Of a DNA stretch of 64,000 nucleotides, positions 47,286 to 60,585 are shown piece by piece. The notes below the pieces were generated by a model that was not told where the DNA came from, made no database searches, and saw only the letters and a program-made list of their open reading frames with translations. Location: contig VXBP01007531.1 in the NCBI GenBank assembly GCA_013400115.1, positions 932,260 to 996,259 of the forward strand. Direction: 5' to 3'. How positions within the stretch are numbered: position 1 is the first letter of the stretch; each line of letters begins with the position of its first letter. The stretch is from Rhinopomastus cyanomelas. Taxonomy: Eukaryota; Chordata; Aves; Bucerotiformes; Rhinopomastidae. Both the position numbers and the translations under genes were made by a program.

Positions 47286-50200
47286 AAGCCTTCCCTCATG
47301 CTCCCTCCAAACAAAACCAAAGCCATTCTCCCTTCCTCTGCCCTGCAACTGTTGTTTTTTTCCCCAGCATCTTCCCCACCCCCTTCAACATCTTGGCTCT
47401 CTTCTCTTCCTTCCCTCAGGTCCTGCTCTGCCCCCATCTCATAGCCTTTGCACGCATGACCAAGGAACAGCTTTCAGCATCCAAGACGGAGGTTGGTGAG
47501 ACTTTTGAGAGCTGTGCAGTCATATAGTCTCTGTGTTGCCCAACTCCAGCCTCTTGACACACAAATTCACCCCCACTTTGCCTCCTCACCTTTATTTTGT
47601 CCTCTTAATTTCTCAAGAAAACAAAAGCAGCAAACATATCCCCTGGCAAATAAAACAAATTCTCTTTTTGTTTCCCTCTGTTGTTTTCACCTGGGTTATA
47701 ACCGTTTTAAATTAGACGGAGAACATGGGTGCCGTGACTATCCACAAACTTCTGTGAGTTCAGAACAAACCACACAGAACAAGCAACACCCACAAAACCA
47801 CAGACATAAGGACACATCGAGATCCCTTTCATGGCTGTATTTTGTAGTTCCCTTACAGCTGGGCATAAATCAGAGGGACAATTTATTGTTTGCAATGGCA
47901 ATGTTGCCCATCAACCACAATTTCTTGCCACCCTTTCTTCCTCCCACCAGGCCATGACAATCCCACCTTGGCAAGAGAGATTCATCCTCTCCAGAAACCC
48001 ACTCCACTCACATGTGTATGTACCCTGAAGAGGCACCAGTTCCTCAGCTACTAAAGCTAGACAAATCATTACATGTTCCCCAAACCAGATATGGGTATTA
48101 CAAAGAATGCTACAATGCCAGAAGGCAAATAAATCACAAAAAGAAGATCAAACCTCACAAATTCTTGACTCTCAGCAACCTGCAGACATACTCGAAGCTC
48201 TTCTCTCTGTAATTGTATTCAGACACAAAAATCTCACACTCCTCTTGGTACCAGACAGCCTTACTGGAAATTAAATAGTGAAGAAGGAAGAATCATGATA
48301 AATAGCTTTCCAGATCTAAATTAGTCACCCAGATGCCCTTTATCTACAAAAGACAAATTGGGAGCTCCCAAAGGTCCCCTCCTCGATTTCAATTACATCT
48401 TACACCCTGATTTCACATGCCTTACGTATTAGGTCTTGGAGAACAGCCTGGGTTTTCCTCACCGTTGGAAATGCAGATAGTTCACTTTGACTTGGCAGAA
48501 GTTACAAGTCCAAAATTAGACAAGCTGAGCTCTGGACCAAGGCAAGAATCACACACGATATATTGTAGCCTGACAAGGTTTATGAAGATTGAAGCATGGA
48601 GGTGCACCAGATTGATCTGCACCAGAAATCCTTATAACTGGAATGAGACACTGAAGATAAAGTTGACTGGCAGCCGACCAGGCTGTCAACAGCATCAGAA
48701 ACAAGTGTACAGATGCCTTCTTCAGAAAGGTACCGGAATGATGTTCTGCCATCAAGCATATGAGCTCTAAATGCTAACAGGAACGCAGAAAGGAAGGCAA
48801 TGGATCTCATGCCATCAGTTCAATGAGGCAAACAAAAAGTCAGCTCTCTTGGTTGAATCTCAGCCCATTTACAAGATGTCAAGCTTCAGCATGTTACATT
48901 TCCCACTTTCATAAAGTACTCTGCTTCTCCCCTTCCATCACCTACTACTTCCGTGTCCTACCTAGTCATCGACTCTTTGTGCAAAGCACCACCTGTGGAC
49001 CTCCTAACAGACAGTTCATCTAATTTTGCACATAGGGTTCTGTATAACTGGTCTTATGACCTCAAACAACAGTCAGAGCTCTCAGAGAGGATCTCACTGC
49101 CATTTCGGCAACCTGACCTTGCTTACCATAAGAAGAGGTTCAAGATGATTCTGCTCTTCCTTCCCACTGCCCTGGTAAGCCTTCAGGGCTCACTTACTCA
49201 GTAAGGCAGCTCAACCTAGTTTTAGATGTGAAGAACTGGAAAGCTAAAAGACAATCTATCTGAGTAGGGCTGTGTAAAAAGGTAGTTAAGGAAGGAACTG
49301 AGGTCTTGTGACTGATAGCATTGGCTACTGGGCAACTCTGCCTTTCAAGGTTCAGGTTGATGACAGTCAGAGACGGACCTGTCCTGCTGGGCCACATAAG
49401 GAGGAGATAGCAGGGACATGGGTCCAGTCCTCACTGAAAGGAACACAGTCATCATGGGAAGCAGTGTAAAATGGAGCCTCACACCCTAGTGCAGAAACCA
49501 TAGCAGCACTGGCTGTGCTCTGCTCCTCAGTGGGAGAAAGCCAAGCAAGCTCTGAAGTAAACTCTGAGAACACAAAACTCAACTCAAAAATACTAGTGTG
49601 GAAATAAAAGAGCTAGAGAGGGCATGAGGAAGCAGCTATTAGCACAGACTGAGGAGCCAGGCTCTGCTCCCTGCTTTGATGAGGTTCAGCACAACATGCA
49701 TAAGGGGGCAAAATGTTGTGGTACCGAGAACACAAGCTAGGTTGAGTCAGGACAGGACACAGAGCACGCGTGTAGCTCTCAGTGCACACAGCAGCGTGTG
49801 AAGAAGTCCAGGATTTAGCAAGATAACAAAGAACATCCTGGATGACAATTACTAATAGTTATGGCAACCTGTCATTTAGGGAGATCTTTTTCCATCACCA
49901 TCATCTTTCTAAGACCTTCACATTTGCGCCTTTCAAAGAAATTCAAGTAGCATAAAACTGGATCTAGAACTCCCAGAGTGTGGTGCAGCAGGAATGAGAA
50001 TGACTACCTTCAGTGACCCAAGCACAGAGGTGAAGGTACTCAGCAACACGCAAAATAAAAACGTAACACAGACTTCGAGACACTAGAGGAACCAAAGAAG
50101 GGACAATATAAAGTGAAGCTCAAGATCTGCACAGTGGACACTGGCTGCGTCTCACTCATTGCCTCCCACCTCCACCCATCTGCAAGGCACACATCACAGA

Positions 50201-50639
50201 AAAGGAGCCAGAAAACACTTTGAAAGCCACAGCCAAAGCTTTTAGAAAAACATTTCACTATGTGAGGTTGGTTGACCCTGTCATCCCTTCAGGTCGGCAA
50301 CGCAGAAACAATTGCTTTTCTTTCTTCGCCGAGGGATTGGTGACAATAAGGATGAGGTTTGTATGGAGAGATACACACGCACAGAGCAAGTTTGCTATGA
50401 GAAAGGTTCAACCTCTCCTGTCCTATCGCCTGGAGGAGGCCGGGACATTTAGATCGTCCTCTGAGAGGGCCAGTGAGACCTTTAAAAAATGACACACGGT
50501 CTGGGAGCCCTCAGATTCAAAGAGACAGGTACTCTGGTGGCCTTCTCAACTCTCCTTGCAGTCATCAAGACTTAACTTGGTTGCAGACATGAACTATCCC
50601 CTCCTTGCAAAGGCCTTGCAATAGATCTGTGTCAGCAGC

Positions 50640-50770
50640 GATTAGCTGTTGCCTGGCACGTCATCCATTTGCCATTTGTTAGGCCAAACATGCCAACATG
50701 GGTAATCTAATCTTTGGCCGCCGACGGCCTCTTCCAGGTTAAACGTATTAGAGGAGGGGAGGAAAGCAGT
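50640..50770. promoter_or_regulatory. Candidate conserved element with GC hairpin
   Basis: GGCCG/CGGCC arms (50716-50720 and 50725-50729) flank a four-base loop within otherwise AT-leaning sequence. TAATCTAATC precedes them, and a cacgtcat word lies near 50657 (CRE/E-box-like). Its CpG content stands out from the neighbourhood. Function is inferred. Confidence 0.27.
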
Positions 50771-51377
50771 CTCATTCCACAAGCTGTGTCCTGCCGCTCT
50801 CTAACATGGCCTGACCCCCCCTCCTGCCCCCTTCCCCTGGAGAGCGCCAGGGTCAGGACCTCCACAGCATGGAACTGAGTAAAACACTAACAGGGAGAGA
50901 TGAGAGGATATTGGAAACATATTCTGGAGGCCTCAGTGCTTTGGAAATCTGAGAACAACATGAGGCGTTAAGTTAGAGCTTTCACTGCTGGGGTTTGGGT
51001 GGGGGGGATTGTGGTTTTTTTTAAAAAACAGCATGTTTCAACAAGAATTTGATAAAGATATCAGCGGGACAGGGCTGTGGAGTTTTAACACAGCAGCAGT
51101 GAAACATGTAAGGCTCTGTTCAGGGGAGTCCCATGCTACAAGACGCTTTAGCCCACAGCTCACAGGTTGGGAAGAGGGATGGTTTGGATTTAAGGAAATA
51201 TTTCAAGGATAATAAAAAACCATAAATAATCTAATAATAACAAAAAAATTAAGGAAATATTGTATCTGTCATAAAGTCCGACGTATCCAGAGCCAACAGC
51301 ATCACTTGGTGGCCTGGCAGGAGGGGATGTTCCTGGGAATTCCTAAAACTAAGGATTATGTATCTGAAACCAAGGGA

Positions 51378-51528
51378 AATCACAGAGTCAGTGGAGTTGG
51401 AAGGGACTTCAATAAATTATCAAGTCCAATCCCCTCTCTCATCAAAGCAGGACTGCCCAAAGCACAGTGCACGGGGATGCAGCCAGGTGGGATCTGAATA
51501 TCTCCCAAGCAGGAGACTCCATAGATCC
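51378..51528 (-). mobile_element. CR1 LINE 3' end, diverged
   Basis: It reads 'aatcacagagtcagtgg', 'agttggaagggacttcaataaattatcaagtccaatcccc', 'gactgcccaaagcacagtg' and 'ggatctgaatatctccc'. The order of words fits a CR1 end, with many substitutions. Confidence 0.8.
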
Positions 51529-54500
51529 TATTCACAGCCAGAATATCTATCACAGATAGATTATCTATTCTACCCACAGATAAAATACTAGTGACTGCCA
51601 CTTCCACGATTGCCTTTCTGGAAAGTGTATTTGTCTGCATCTTATCAAATGCTGCAAGAAGTTCACTGAAGTGGGAGAAAGCAGGAGGGGAAAGACCTGG
51701 TGCAACTATGACTTTGCTGAAATTGCAGAGCAGAGGCACCAGTTGCAGCTGGAGATTGTAGGACATACGAAGGCTTTGGGATGGTTGTGTCTTTTGCTTC
51801 CTGCCCACTGTGAAGGGCCTTATGAGAGCAGACACACAACCTCCCCAGCTTTAGAAGTGCCTGTGTTGGGGCACTTTTAGCGCCTGGTCTCCCCTATTTG
51901 CACATTCTCATGCTTTGGAGAAGGAGATGTTTAATTCTGATCCTGGTTTCTAGCAGCTCCTCTCTGACATTTTACTGACAGTGCAAAAATAAAAACAGTC
52001 AGAGTTGGAAAGGAACGCAAGAAATCAAGTCCCTATCCATAGAGAGCCACCAGTTGTCTTTTCCCATTGACCTATCTGCGTGAGACCCCTTCGAGCTCTT
52101 TCAGGCACAGGAGCAGAGTGAATTCCCTAACGAGATAATTTCACTAAAGTCTGGGGTAAGAAATGAACAACAGAACGCACACAGAGCCAGCTCTGAACAC
52201 CAGAGACGCTCTTTACAGCAGTTTGACAACATATCACAGATGAAAACACTTATGAAAGACTTTGCAGACTGTTCTCTTGCTTTGAAAACAATCCTCAGGA
52301 TGTTCTACAACTGACCCCAAAATGAGAGAGATTTCTCTGGCTTTAGTCTACCACAGCAGCCAGGATTGTGTTGGTTCCCAAAAAGCTCATGGACATCAGC
52401 TGCCTATTCTCATTACTATCACCACTTTTATTTGCGTTTCTCTCCAAAGATTAGTCTGGGATAAGCACACCTCCTCTGCCCTGTCAGCATCCACGCACTT
52501 AGAGGAAGTTTCATACTTAGACGCATAAAAACCACAACAAGTACACAATGTCCATCCTGAATGACAGATGGTTTCCTTGTGCCACAGCACCTCCACAATT
52601 CCTCCACGGAAAATCTCTATTTCAAGTGCCTCAGCACAAAACACTATTTGTGTGTGGAACATAGTGTCTCCCTCAGGAGAAATTTTTAAGCGGGCTGAAG
52701 TATTGGTGGCAAAATGTAGCCTGACACCAGACACAGCGGGTCCCCAGGTGCTTACAGAACACTGGCTTCAGGAAGCCAGCTCCTGCTTTGTAGTGTGCTT
52801 GGTGGTAATGTGCATTTTGTATCAGTTATTTCTTTGGTGCTAATTCATTCAACATCAAATAGGCTGCTGACACTAGTCAGTGGGTTAGGAAATGGATCCA
52901 AAGGTGGAACCAATCAGCGAAGGGAGAGTGATCGGTGCACAGGATTGTGCTGGCAATTTGGTGCTACGGACATACAGAACCTGACACCCAGGAGAAGGCA
53001 TTTAATACCGCTGATGCTAAGTGGAACAGACAGGACACAGCAGCTGCGAGCAAACTTCACTTTCTTTAATCCCATGTTCCTGCTTAACATCCCCTTTCAG
53101 AGAATAGATTGGGGGAGATGTCTATGATCTGTCTGAAGAGATGACAGACAAGACCAAGGCTTTGGGGCGCTGCTAACAGATGACAGCTCTGGGCAGTGAA
53201 AGATAAGTGCCACCCTATTTACCAGTTATACTTAGTGTAACAGTCCATCGGTTCAGGCATTCAAAACCCACTGCATACATTTAATTCCCGCTCCTTCAGC
53301 CTGCCCTCCCCAATACCAATGTTAGGAGAACGGGAGTTTTCAAATGAGATCATCCAAAGATACTCAAACGTTACAAGAGACCTCCTCTGAGTTTTGCACT
53401 TTCTCATTCACACTTCGAAGCAGAAAAGGGAGAACTGAGTCAAGAAAACACTTTACCTCACTTTTCCCAATTGCTCCCTCAAATTCACCATAAAACCTGA
53501 TGGCTGAAGGACCTATTTTACCTAGTATATCCACCTACAACACAGACATGTGGTAAGGGCCCCCGAGAAAGATTCACATTCCCACTTGCCTGTGAGGTGA
53601 AGACCTGAGAGCTATAGGAAGGATCTCATTTATATTGAGGTCTTGGGAGAGACTGCTGCAGAGTCCAGCTGAAATGCTCCAACCATAAATCCCTCAGAAG
53701 AGGTCTTTCCTCAGGTCTGGAATCTGCAAAACACTTGCCTGGTTCACATCCCCTTCAAATGATCTGCAAGATCTGGCTACAGAACCTACCTCTCTCCTAG
53801 ATTTTATTTCTCTCCCAGAAAGAAAAGCTCAGGGAGTTCAAGAAATGTTTTCTATTTTGGAAACTGGTTCTATTTCCCCCATTTACTCTCTGAATTCTCA
53901 TGCAAAGCCAGCCCAAGCACGTCTGCATTTATAAATACATTTACTTAATCAATTTGATGGGATAACTCAACATTTCCTGGTCTGGCCCAGGTCCATCCTT
54001 CAAAATATCTTTTTCTTTGCTGCTTTCTGGGTTTGAGGGGGTTTTTTGGTTTGTTTCTATTTTCTAATTGACAAGGGATGAAACACACTAAATCCTAAAG
54101 CAGACACAAATCCGAGATCCACTGGTGTCGAGAAGGTTTGGTATCAGGTTTGTATGAAGATGACTTCAAATAGTGTTTACTGATTGCTCTGCACTTTGGA
54201 TGAGGCCCTTAAACTGCAGACAAGTTCTTTTTCAGATGGAAGCTGTTTGGGGTTCTTTAGTGTGTTAAGAAACAGAAAGGGAGCTGCAGTGGTGAATTAT
54301 TAGCATGACATTCCTCCTGGGACCCCAAAAAAAGAAATCCTATTAAATAGAGCCCTTGTGATCTCATTGCTGTGCATTTCATGACTCTTCAAGAGGTTCT
54401 GCTAAAGTAATTAGCAGAAAATTTCCCCTGGAAAGGCTCAAGGGACAAAGGGGCTGGATCACCAGTCAGGCTGTTCAGCATTTACTGCCTCTGAAAGGAA

Positions 54501-54867
54501 GAGTTTTCTTCCTACAAGCAGCATCACTGACTAAAGGTTCATGGAGATTCCTGGAGGAAAAAGAAAATGTAGCCAGAGTGCGGTACTTCACATCACCCAG
54601 GGAGTCCTCAGCTCCCAGGGCACCTTCACATATTAAAAGATACTACAGGCGCAGTTCCCACACATAGCAAGTTCTTTCAATATGCATAGCTGAAAGTCAC
54701 AGTGTGGGGTAACCGGGACACACCTTCCTAAATATCAGAAATCTTAAATAACCATGACCCTACACAGAGGGCAGGAGAGCTGTCTCCAGGATGCTGCTGA
54801 TACCCATCTTTATGGAGGAACCCCAGAACCCCAAACCAAGGCACTCCCTGACAATGAACGAGCAGGA
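51529..54867. other. 3.3 kb of unique sequence
   Basis: A doubtful CR1-like scrap occurs at 51995-52055 (agagttggaaaggaacgc). A candidate regulatory block with a perfect hairpin lies at 54285-54450. No splice-bounded coding frame was found; the minus-strand frame at 51380-51835 overlaps the CR1 end and is unrecognised. Confidence 0.45.
54285..54450. promoter_or_regulatory. Candidate conserved element with homeodomain-type hairpin
   Basis: TTCTGCTAA (54397-54405) and its exact complement TTAGCAGAA (54411-54419) flank AGTAA, giving a 9-bp perfect stem with a 5-nt loop. TAATTAG spans the loop and right arm. gaattattagcatgac upstream (near 54294) adds a second TTAGC word. The symmetry may reflect a dimeric binding site; this is inference. 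Confidence 0.33.
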
Positions 54868-55422
54868 CCAAGGAGGGAATTCTGCCCCTATCCTCAGCCC
54901 TGCTGAGGATGCACCTCAAGTCCTGGGTACAGTTTTGGACACTGCAGGACAGGAAGGACATGTATGTGCTTGAGACAGGCCAGAGAAGGGTGACTGTGCT
55001 GGTTAGGGGTCTGGAGAACAAGTCTGATGAGGAACGGCTGAGGGAGCTGGGGCTGTCCAGTCTGGAGAAGAGGAGGCTGAGGGGAGAAGAGAGGCTGCTT
55101 TTTACAACTACCTGAAGGGAGGCTGGAGTGAGGCAGGGGTTAGCCTCTTCTCCCTAGGTACTAGCAATAGGACCAGAGGAAATGGGGTCAGGTTGTGCCA
55201 GGGGAGGTTCAGGTTAGATCTTAGGAAAAACTTATTGTCAGAAAGAGTGAAAAGGCCTTGGAACAGGCTGCCCAGGGAGGGGGTGGAGACACTGTCCCTG
55301 AAGGGGTCCAACAAATGGGCAGACATGGTGTTTCAAGAGATGGGTTCGTGTTTGTGGGTTATAGGGTGGATGGTTGGGCTTGATGATCATGAAGGTATTT
55401 TCCAACCTTGATGAGTCTATGA
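54868..55422 (+). mobile_element. CR1 LINE 3' region, 555 bp
   Basis: Plus-strand CR1 from 'ccctgctgaggatgcacc' and 'ggtacagttttggacactg' through 'gatgaggaacggctgaggg', 'tacaactacctgaaggg', 'ggaccagaggaaatgggg', 'gaacaggctgcccagggagg' and 'ttccaaccttgatgagtctatga'. It is the sister of the minus-strand copy at 1620-2142. Open frames within it, on both strands, are shadows. Confidence 0.95.
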
Positions 55423-57879
55423 ATGTAGAGGTATTAAAATTCTCCAGTGCAAAAGGGTTTCTTTGGCAGGAACTCTGTTCACTGCTGAGCTAATCCCTCT
55501 GGATGGCTTCTGTCTGTTACAGACCCTGGTTCCTGATCACATTAATTCAGCAATTGTAGGAAATTCATTTATACCAAGCTGTAATCTGGAATTTCTCAGC
55601 TTTCTCACTTTCATTCTCTTTTCTCACTCTTGTTAAGTGTACCAGTCAGGATAAAGTTAGACTTTCAAACCACTGCACTTACTCCTTGCACAGCCAAAAT
55701 CAAGTCTGTGGCACTCCCAGTAGCTGCAACTGGGAATAGGAGGGGGAAGAAGCAAAACCAACCTCACCTGAGCCTAACCCAACACAATTCTGAAGGCTCA
55801 GGTTCAAGGTTTCAAACCCAACCATGCTGGACAGCTGCATCCATACAATAAAGGGCAGGTTGGTGGGTTGGAATCCCTAAATTTAAACAAAGAACCAAGG
55901 ACAAAGTCTCAGTGAAGCACACAGAGCTTGGGCGTATTTTCACTTTCACACACACAGTTCCAGAACTCAGAGCCAGAAGCATTTTTAGCAGCCCAGAACT
56001 GTTTTCTCAGTACAGTGTTCCACACAGATTTAATGTTCCCATTAGAAATATTCCCATCCCTCTACACATTTAAAGAACACTGTACCCATTAATGTTCTGT
56101 ACATCTCCCTCATCCATTTCTGTTCAATTTTCTTTGCCCCATGAGCCCAGACTGCACCCTGGGCTGGGATCACTACTCATAACAGACATATTCTCTTTTT
56201 TATCTCTTTTCGGGAGGTTTTCCCCTCCTCCTTGTTTTGCTCTTCTCTTTTCTTCAGAGGAGACAATTTTTTTCAGTGCTTCCAGTCTCAGAGGTAAACA
56301 TGGGGAGAGAGAAAGACAGGACAGAAAGAGTGAGATTATAGTTCATTTAGGTTATAAAGTCCCCAGAGAACAAAAACTCTTTGGGCTGCTCCATCGTGAG
56401 AATTGTCTAAAGGATTTTTTCCTTTGATAATCTGCTCTTTCCAGTGGGAGAGCGCCCTACATGAGCTTTGCCTGTAGCTCCCTTCACATTCCATAAAGAA
56501 AGACAATATATCCTAAATACCTTCTTGATATATGGTGAATAGCCACTCACAATTTCCAATCACTCTCTTCGCTTGTGCCCATAGGTTGATCAGAATCTCT
56601 TCCGACAGTTACACCTATTTATTTTCTGGGCTGAGCATGAAGTGGAGGAAGCTCACAGAACTTTCCAGGGAATTTAAGAAACGGCTCTAAATTACAGCTG
56701 AATGGAGGGACCTTCAGATACAACTCACTCCCCCCAAGTGGACTGTAAATCTCATGGCAGGCATCTCTCATGCAGCTAGAAGGGAAAAGAAAGGTGCTCA
56801 AAGGGAAGAGAAAGGTGGTTGCTTTATCAGGAATAAAAGATCTGAAACATTAAGCCCAGAATGAGGCAAAGGAGGATAGCTAAGGAAATAAATGGGAATT
56901 TTTATCTGTACTTAACAGTCAGTTAGTGAAAGTGCTACGATTTGAGAAATGCAAACACTTGAGGAGGAAGAAGAGAGAGGAATCTCTGTACTTTTTAGAA
57001 GACACAATTTTCAGCAGGGCTTTCTCAGTGCACAGGAGTTTGTCTTTCCCTGCTACTCCAGTAGGAAAATGTGACCCAATCTCACAAACACTATATTCTC
57101 AGAACACGAAAAGGACAGAGAAATTCTGTTTTCAGAGATGATGTGATGCTCTTGTGATTATTTCAGCACAATTTAGTCACAGGACCAACAGAAGTCCCCT
57201 AAGATTTCTTTTAATGTGGCAGGGCTTTTCCCAAACTCTCAATGCTCAGAGGTGGACACCATGAACCTACAACCAAAGAGAAGGAACTGATGAGATATTT
57301 TTCCAGCCTGGGCTCCTTATCACCTTGAATCCCACCCTATCACTACCAGGGTGCAGAGAGTCCCTTATTTTCTGTAAGAGCAAACTCTTGACAGCTCACA
57401 GTTACCAGACTCCCTGCTGTAATAAGCCCAAAGTGAACAACAAGGTCATGGCTACGAATGAGACAAAGCAAAGCCACTAACTGAAATGCAAGATCAGAAC
57501 CTGAGGATGTGACGAATGTGATCCTAAACACTGTTTCATTTCAGCTTCACATCCTTTCCTTTTCCAGTGACTCCTGCTCACAGCTGGCCTTATTAGAAAC
57601 AGTCCAGAGACTTTATTTAAAAACAAAAAAAACCACCTTGAAAAAGACACTGGTTTTCTTTCTCCTTTGTTTCTCTCCCCTAAGTCTTTAGATTATTTAA
57701 CTGTTACAAGCTGAATCTCATTAACAATTTCCATCCAATCCAAAATAAAACAATAAAAAGCGTTCCTTTGGTCACTCAGCATTCTCCTGACAAGCCAGGA
57801 CTACACAAGGTTTCTCTCACAATGGATATCCAACACCCATATTTGTCCCAACTGGTCAAACTTATCCTGCTTGAGCAAA

Positions 57880-58140
57880 TATTGACATACCTTTAAATTT
57901 GGGAGTACATCTGCTCGTTAATTTATCCTTTAAAATTAGTTGAGCAATTTTTATAACCCTTTTCATGACCTCTAGCTAACAAATGACTTGTTACTAACCC
58001 TTCAAACTTTCCACACAATTAAAAAATGATTAACAACCAAGGAATGGGCTACAATTGAAGAAATTAGGTTGCAATTAAGAAGACATTTAAATGAATGCTT
58101 AAAACTGCTTGGATTATAATTAGAACCAGAGCAACTAGGA
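57880..58140. promoter_or_regulatory. Candidate conserved non-coding element, AT-rich
   Basis: Some 260 bp of AT-rich but complex sequence with many ATTA/TAAT cores (for example near 57920, 57937, 58018, 58065, 58117). There are no simple-repeat runs and no CpG apart from one near 57915. The composition resembles homeodomain-bound conserved elements; it is untested. Confidence 0.33.
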
Positions 58141-58398
58141 AGGTCACTCTCAAGTGGTGCTCTTGTGGCATCAGAGATAATTCAGCCAATAAAACTGAGC
58201 AGTGAGACTGCAGTGGTCACTACTGGCACGAGACTGAGCACGGCTCAAACCTTCCTGCAAGGATTAAGGGAGCCAGCCAAAGCCAGAGGCTAATCTCAAA
58301 GCTGACCCTAGGCCTCCTCCTTGAAGCTGCAGTCTTGTCAGTTTAGTCCCTTCAGCAGCCAAAGCAGGCTGCTTTTCTCTCTGGGGAGCATTTTGGTG

Positions 58399-58422
58399 CT
58401 ATCCAGAAAGCTATCCAGAAAG
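58399..58422. repeat. 12-bp tandem duplication
   Basis: ctatccagaaag occurs twice in succession. It is a small slippage-type duplication. Confidence 0.85.
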
Positions 58423-60510
58423 GAGAGAAGAAATAATAAAAGACAAGGCTAGAAGAGACACCATGATCAACCAGCTTCTCTAAGACACAACACCAGACCC
58501 TCCTCATTTGTCTAAGGCAGTAGTTGGTCAGGCATTACCAACAATTTCAGCCAAGTACAGTAGTGTTTGCAGTCATTATGACATCAAGGTAGCCCTACCT
58601 TCACCAAGGTAGGGGTTAAAGCACATAAAGTACTGCAAATAGCTAGTTATTCCTGCCTGTTCTGCCACCCACAGCCGTATTTCAAGTCACTCAAACGAAA
58701 GGATTTTCAATCTTTCAAGGGAAGGTTGGACACCCATTTCAAATGGTATAAGGCAGTTTTGAAAACCTCCATCAAGAGCTAATACTTCACCAACTCAGCG
58801 CACTAAGAGCCATCCATCACTCTAAAACCAAATTACCATCAATATTTATTCAGTTGATCGTAGATGCACAGCAATTGCCAGCCCACAGCGCCAGCAATTA
58901 CTACATTCAAGCCAAGAGAACACAAACGTTCATGTGACAAACCTTTGAGCTCACAGGAGAAACTAAACAAACCAGACCCAAAGAAACACTCAGAGGAAAG
59001 CCATTTGCTCCGATTACTCATCTTCTTCCCCAGAAGTAACCAAACCACCGGACACACAGGGTACTGCAGATGAATGGGTGTCTGGGCAGTGGGTTACCAG
59101 CATGTGTTTTCTGAAGACAAGGTATTGCAGCTTTTGACAGCACACTGAAGAGAGACTGAAGACTCCATTCGTCACATTGTTTCATGGGGAAAGAACATTA
59201 CAGTTAGTTGCCCACAAACACTGGCTTACTGGGTGTTTTGTTAAGGGTGTGACACGGCCCAAGAAGCATGGCCATACACAGAAAGCACAGTTTGCTATTG
59301 GATTCTGCATATTGTAAGGATAAGTTTATGTAACTCATAACTTAGGACCATAAAGGCAAAGGTGACTATCTCTTACCAAAAACATCTGTAAAGAAAATGC
59401 AGAGGTAATGAGAAAGTTAATAAAAGGAAAATCCATCCAAATCTACTATCTGGTAAGCTTACAATCCACCAGGCTAGGCCCATTATCGGCAGCAGCTTGT
59501 CCACAGAGAGGGAGAATCCTATCAAGACACGTGGCATAGCTCAATCTCCCTGAGGGCAGCAGGCTCTGAAGGCAGAGACTCTTATACTGTGCTGCTGCTT
59601 CAACAATTTCCTCCTGAAGCAAAACATCTGTTGCCATTTAATCCAGATTCTCTTTTAAGGCTGCCTGCCTCCGAGAAAGCAAGCCAGAGAGTTTTCCTCC
59701 ACACTCCCCCATGAGAATCTGGATATTGGCAATCTGTTACTGGAAAAAGGTATCATCCATGTTTCACCTCAGTTCTTAGCACTTTACTGGGTGACCACGT
59801 TAGTCCTCAGCTGACTCTGTCACTGACTTCACAAGAGCCTCTGGATAAGATTACGTCCCACGTAACTCCTTATAGCTAATTTGTTTGGGGTTTTGTTTTT
59901 GAGGCAAAGACCAAAAGGCCCTTTCTAAAAGTCAAAACTTCAGACTAAATATTAATTCATGTTTAATTTAAAACACAACAACAAACAACTTAAGACTAAA
60001 ACATTACTTGTCTCAGTTACTCTTGCTGGTGTGAAAGAAGATGGCAAAGTGATGAAGTAGAGATTTTCAGACACCCAGTACTTGTGCTGGAATGTCTGAG
60101 GTGGCTCACATAGAGGGTAGGGCTGCCATACATCTTTAGAGTTACACCTGCATCTAAGGAATGTATTGAGGGAATCTTCAGCCTAAGACACACACAGCTG
60201 AATTCACTCATTGATTTGAGCACCAATTACCTCAGGCTTGTTCCAATACACCGAAACAAGAGACTTGTTAGATAGAAACTTAAATTTTTTGTTGTCCCAG
60301 ACCTCTTCAAGTAGCATCACCAGCCCTCCTCTTTCTGGAGAATTTAATATTAATCAAATTCGCTAGTAAATTGTCAAAGGTAGGTGGGAAAACAAAACCA
60401 AGTGACCCTTTGAGACCAAACCTAGAGTAATGTAAAGCTCGTGGAGAAGCTCCAGCTTCCCCTAGGCCTGAGCTGAGCTCCTACCATCCACTGTCCCTTC
60501 TGATGTCAAG

Positions 60511-60585
60511 TTGATGGATTACAACTTCCTAATGCAGGATTGATGCATTATGACATCCTAATGTTGGGACGATTGATTGTGACTC
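60511..60585. repeat. Imperfect ~30-bp minisatellite, 2.5 copies
   Basis: Units start with ttgatggattac (60511), ttgatgcattatg (60540) and cgattgattgtg (60570). The first two share cctaatg at the same offset. The copies have diverged, so the array is old. Confidence 0.65.

Larger units (their letters stand above)
45191..51377. other. 6.2 kb nearly repeat-free region
   Basis: Only a 30-bp CR1 tip (46118-46150), a GT-rich tract (47222-47285) and A-rich patches interrupt unique sequence. Candidate regulatory blocks are listed at 46960 and 50640. Open frames up to 154 codons (47493-47957) have no recognised domain or splice context. Confidence 0.45.

Noticed and set aside
47493..47957. 154-codon plus-strand frame
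   Set aside because: No recognisable domain, low-complexity Ser/Pro/His-rich translation, and no splice or promoter context; the length is within chance for 64 kb.
51995..52055. Possible CR1 end (agagttggaaaggaacgc)
   Set aside because: The match is limited to about 30 bp without the tail; not strong enough to annotate.
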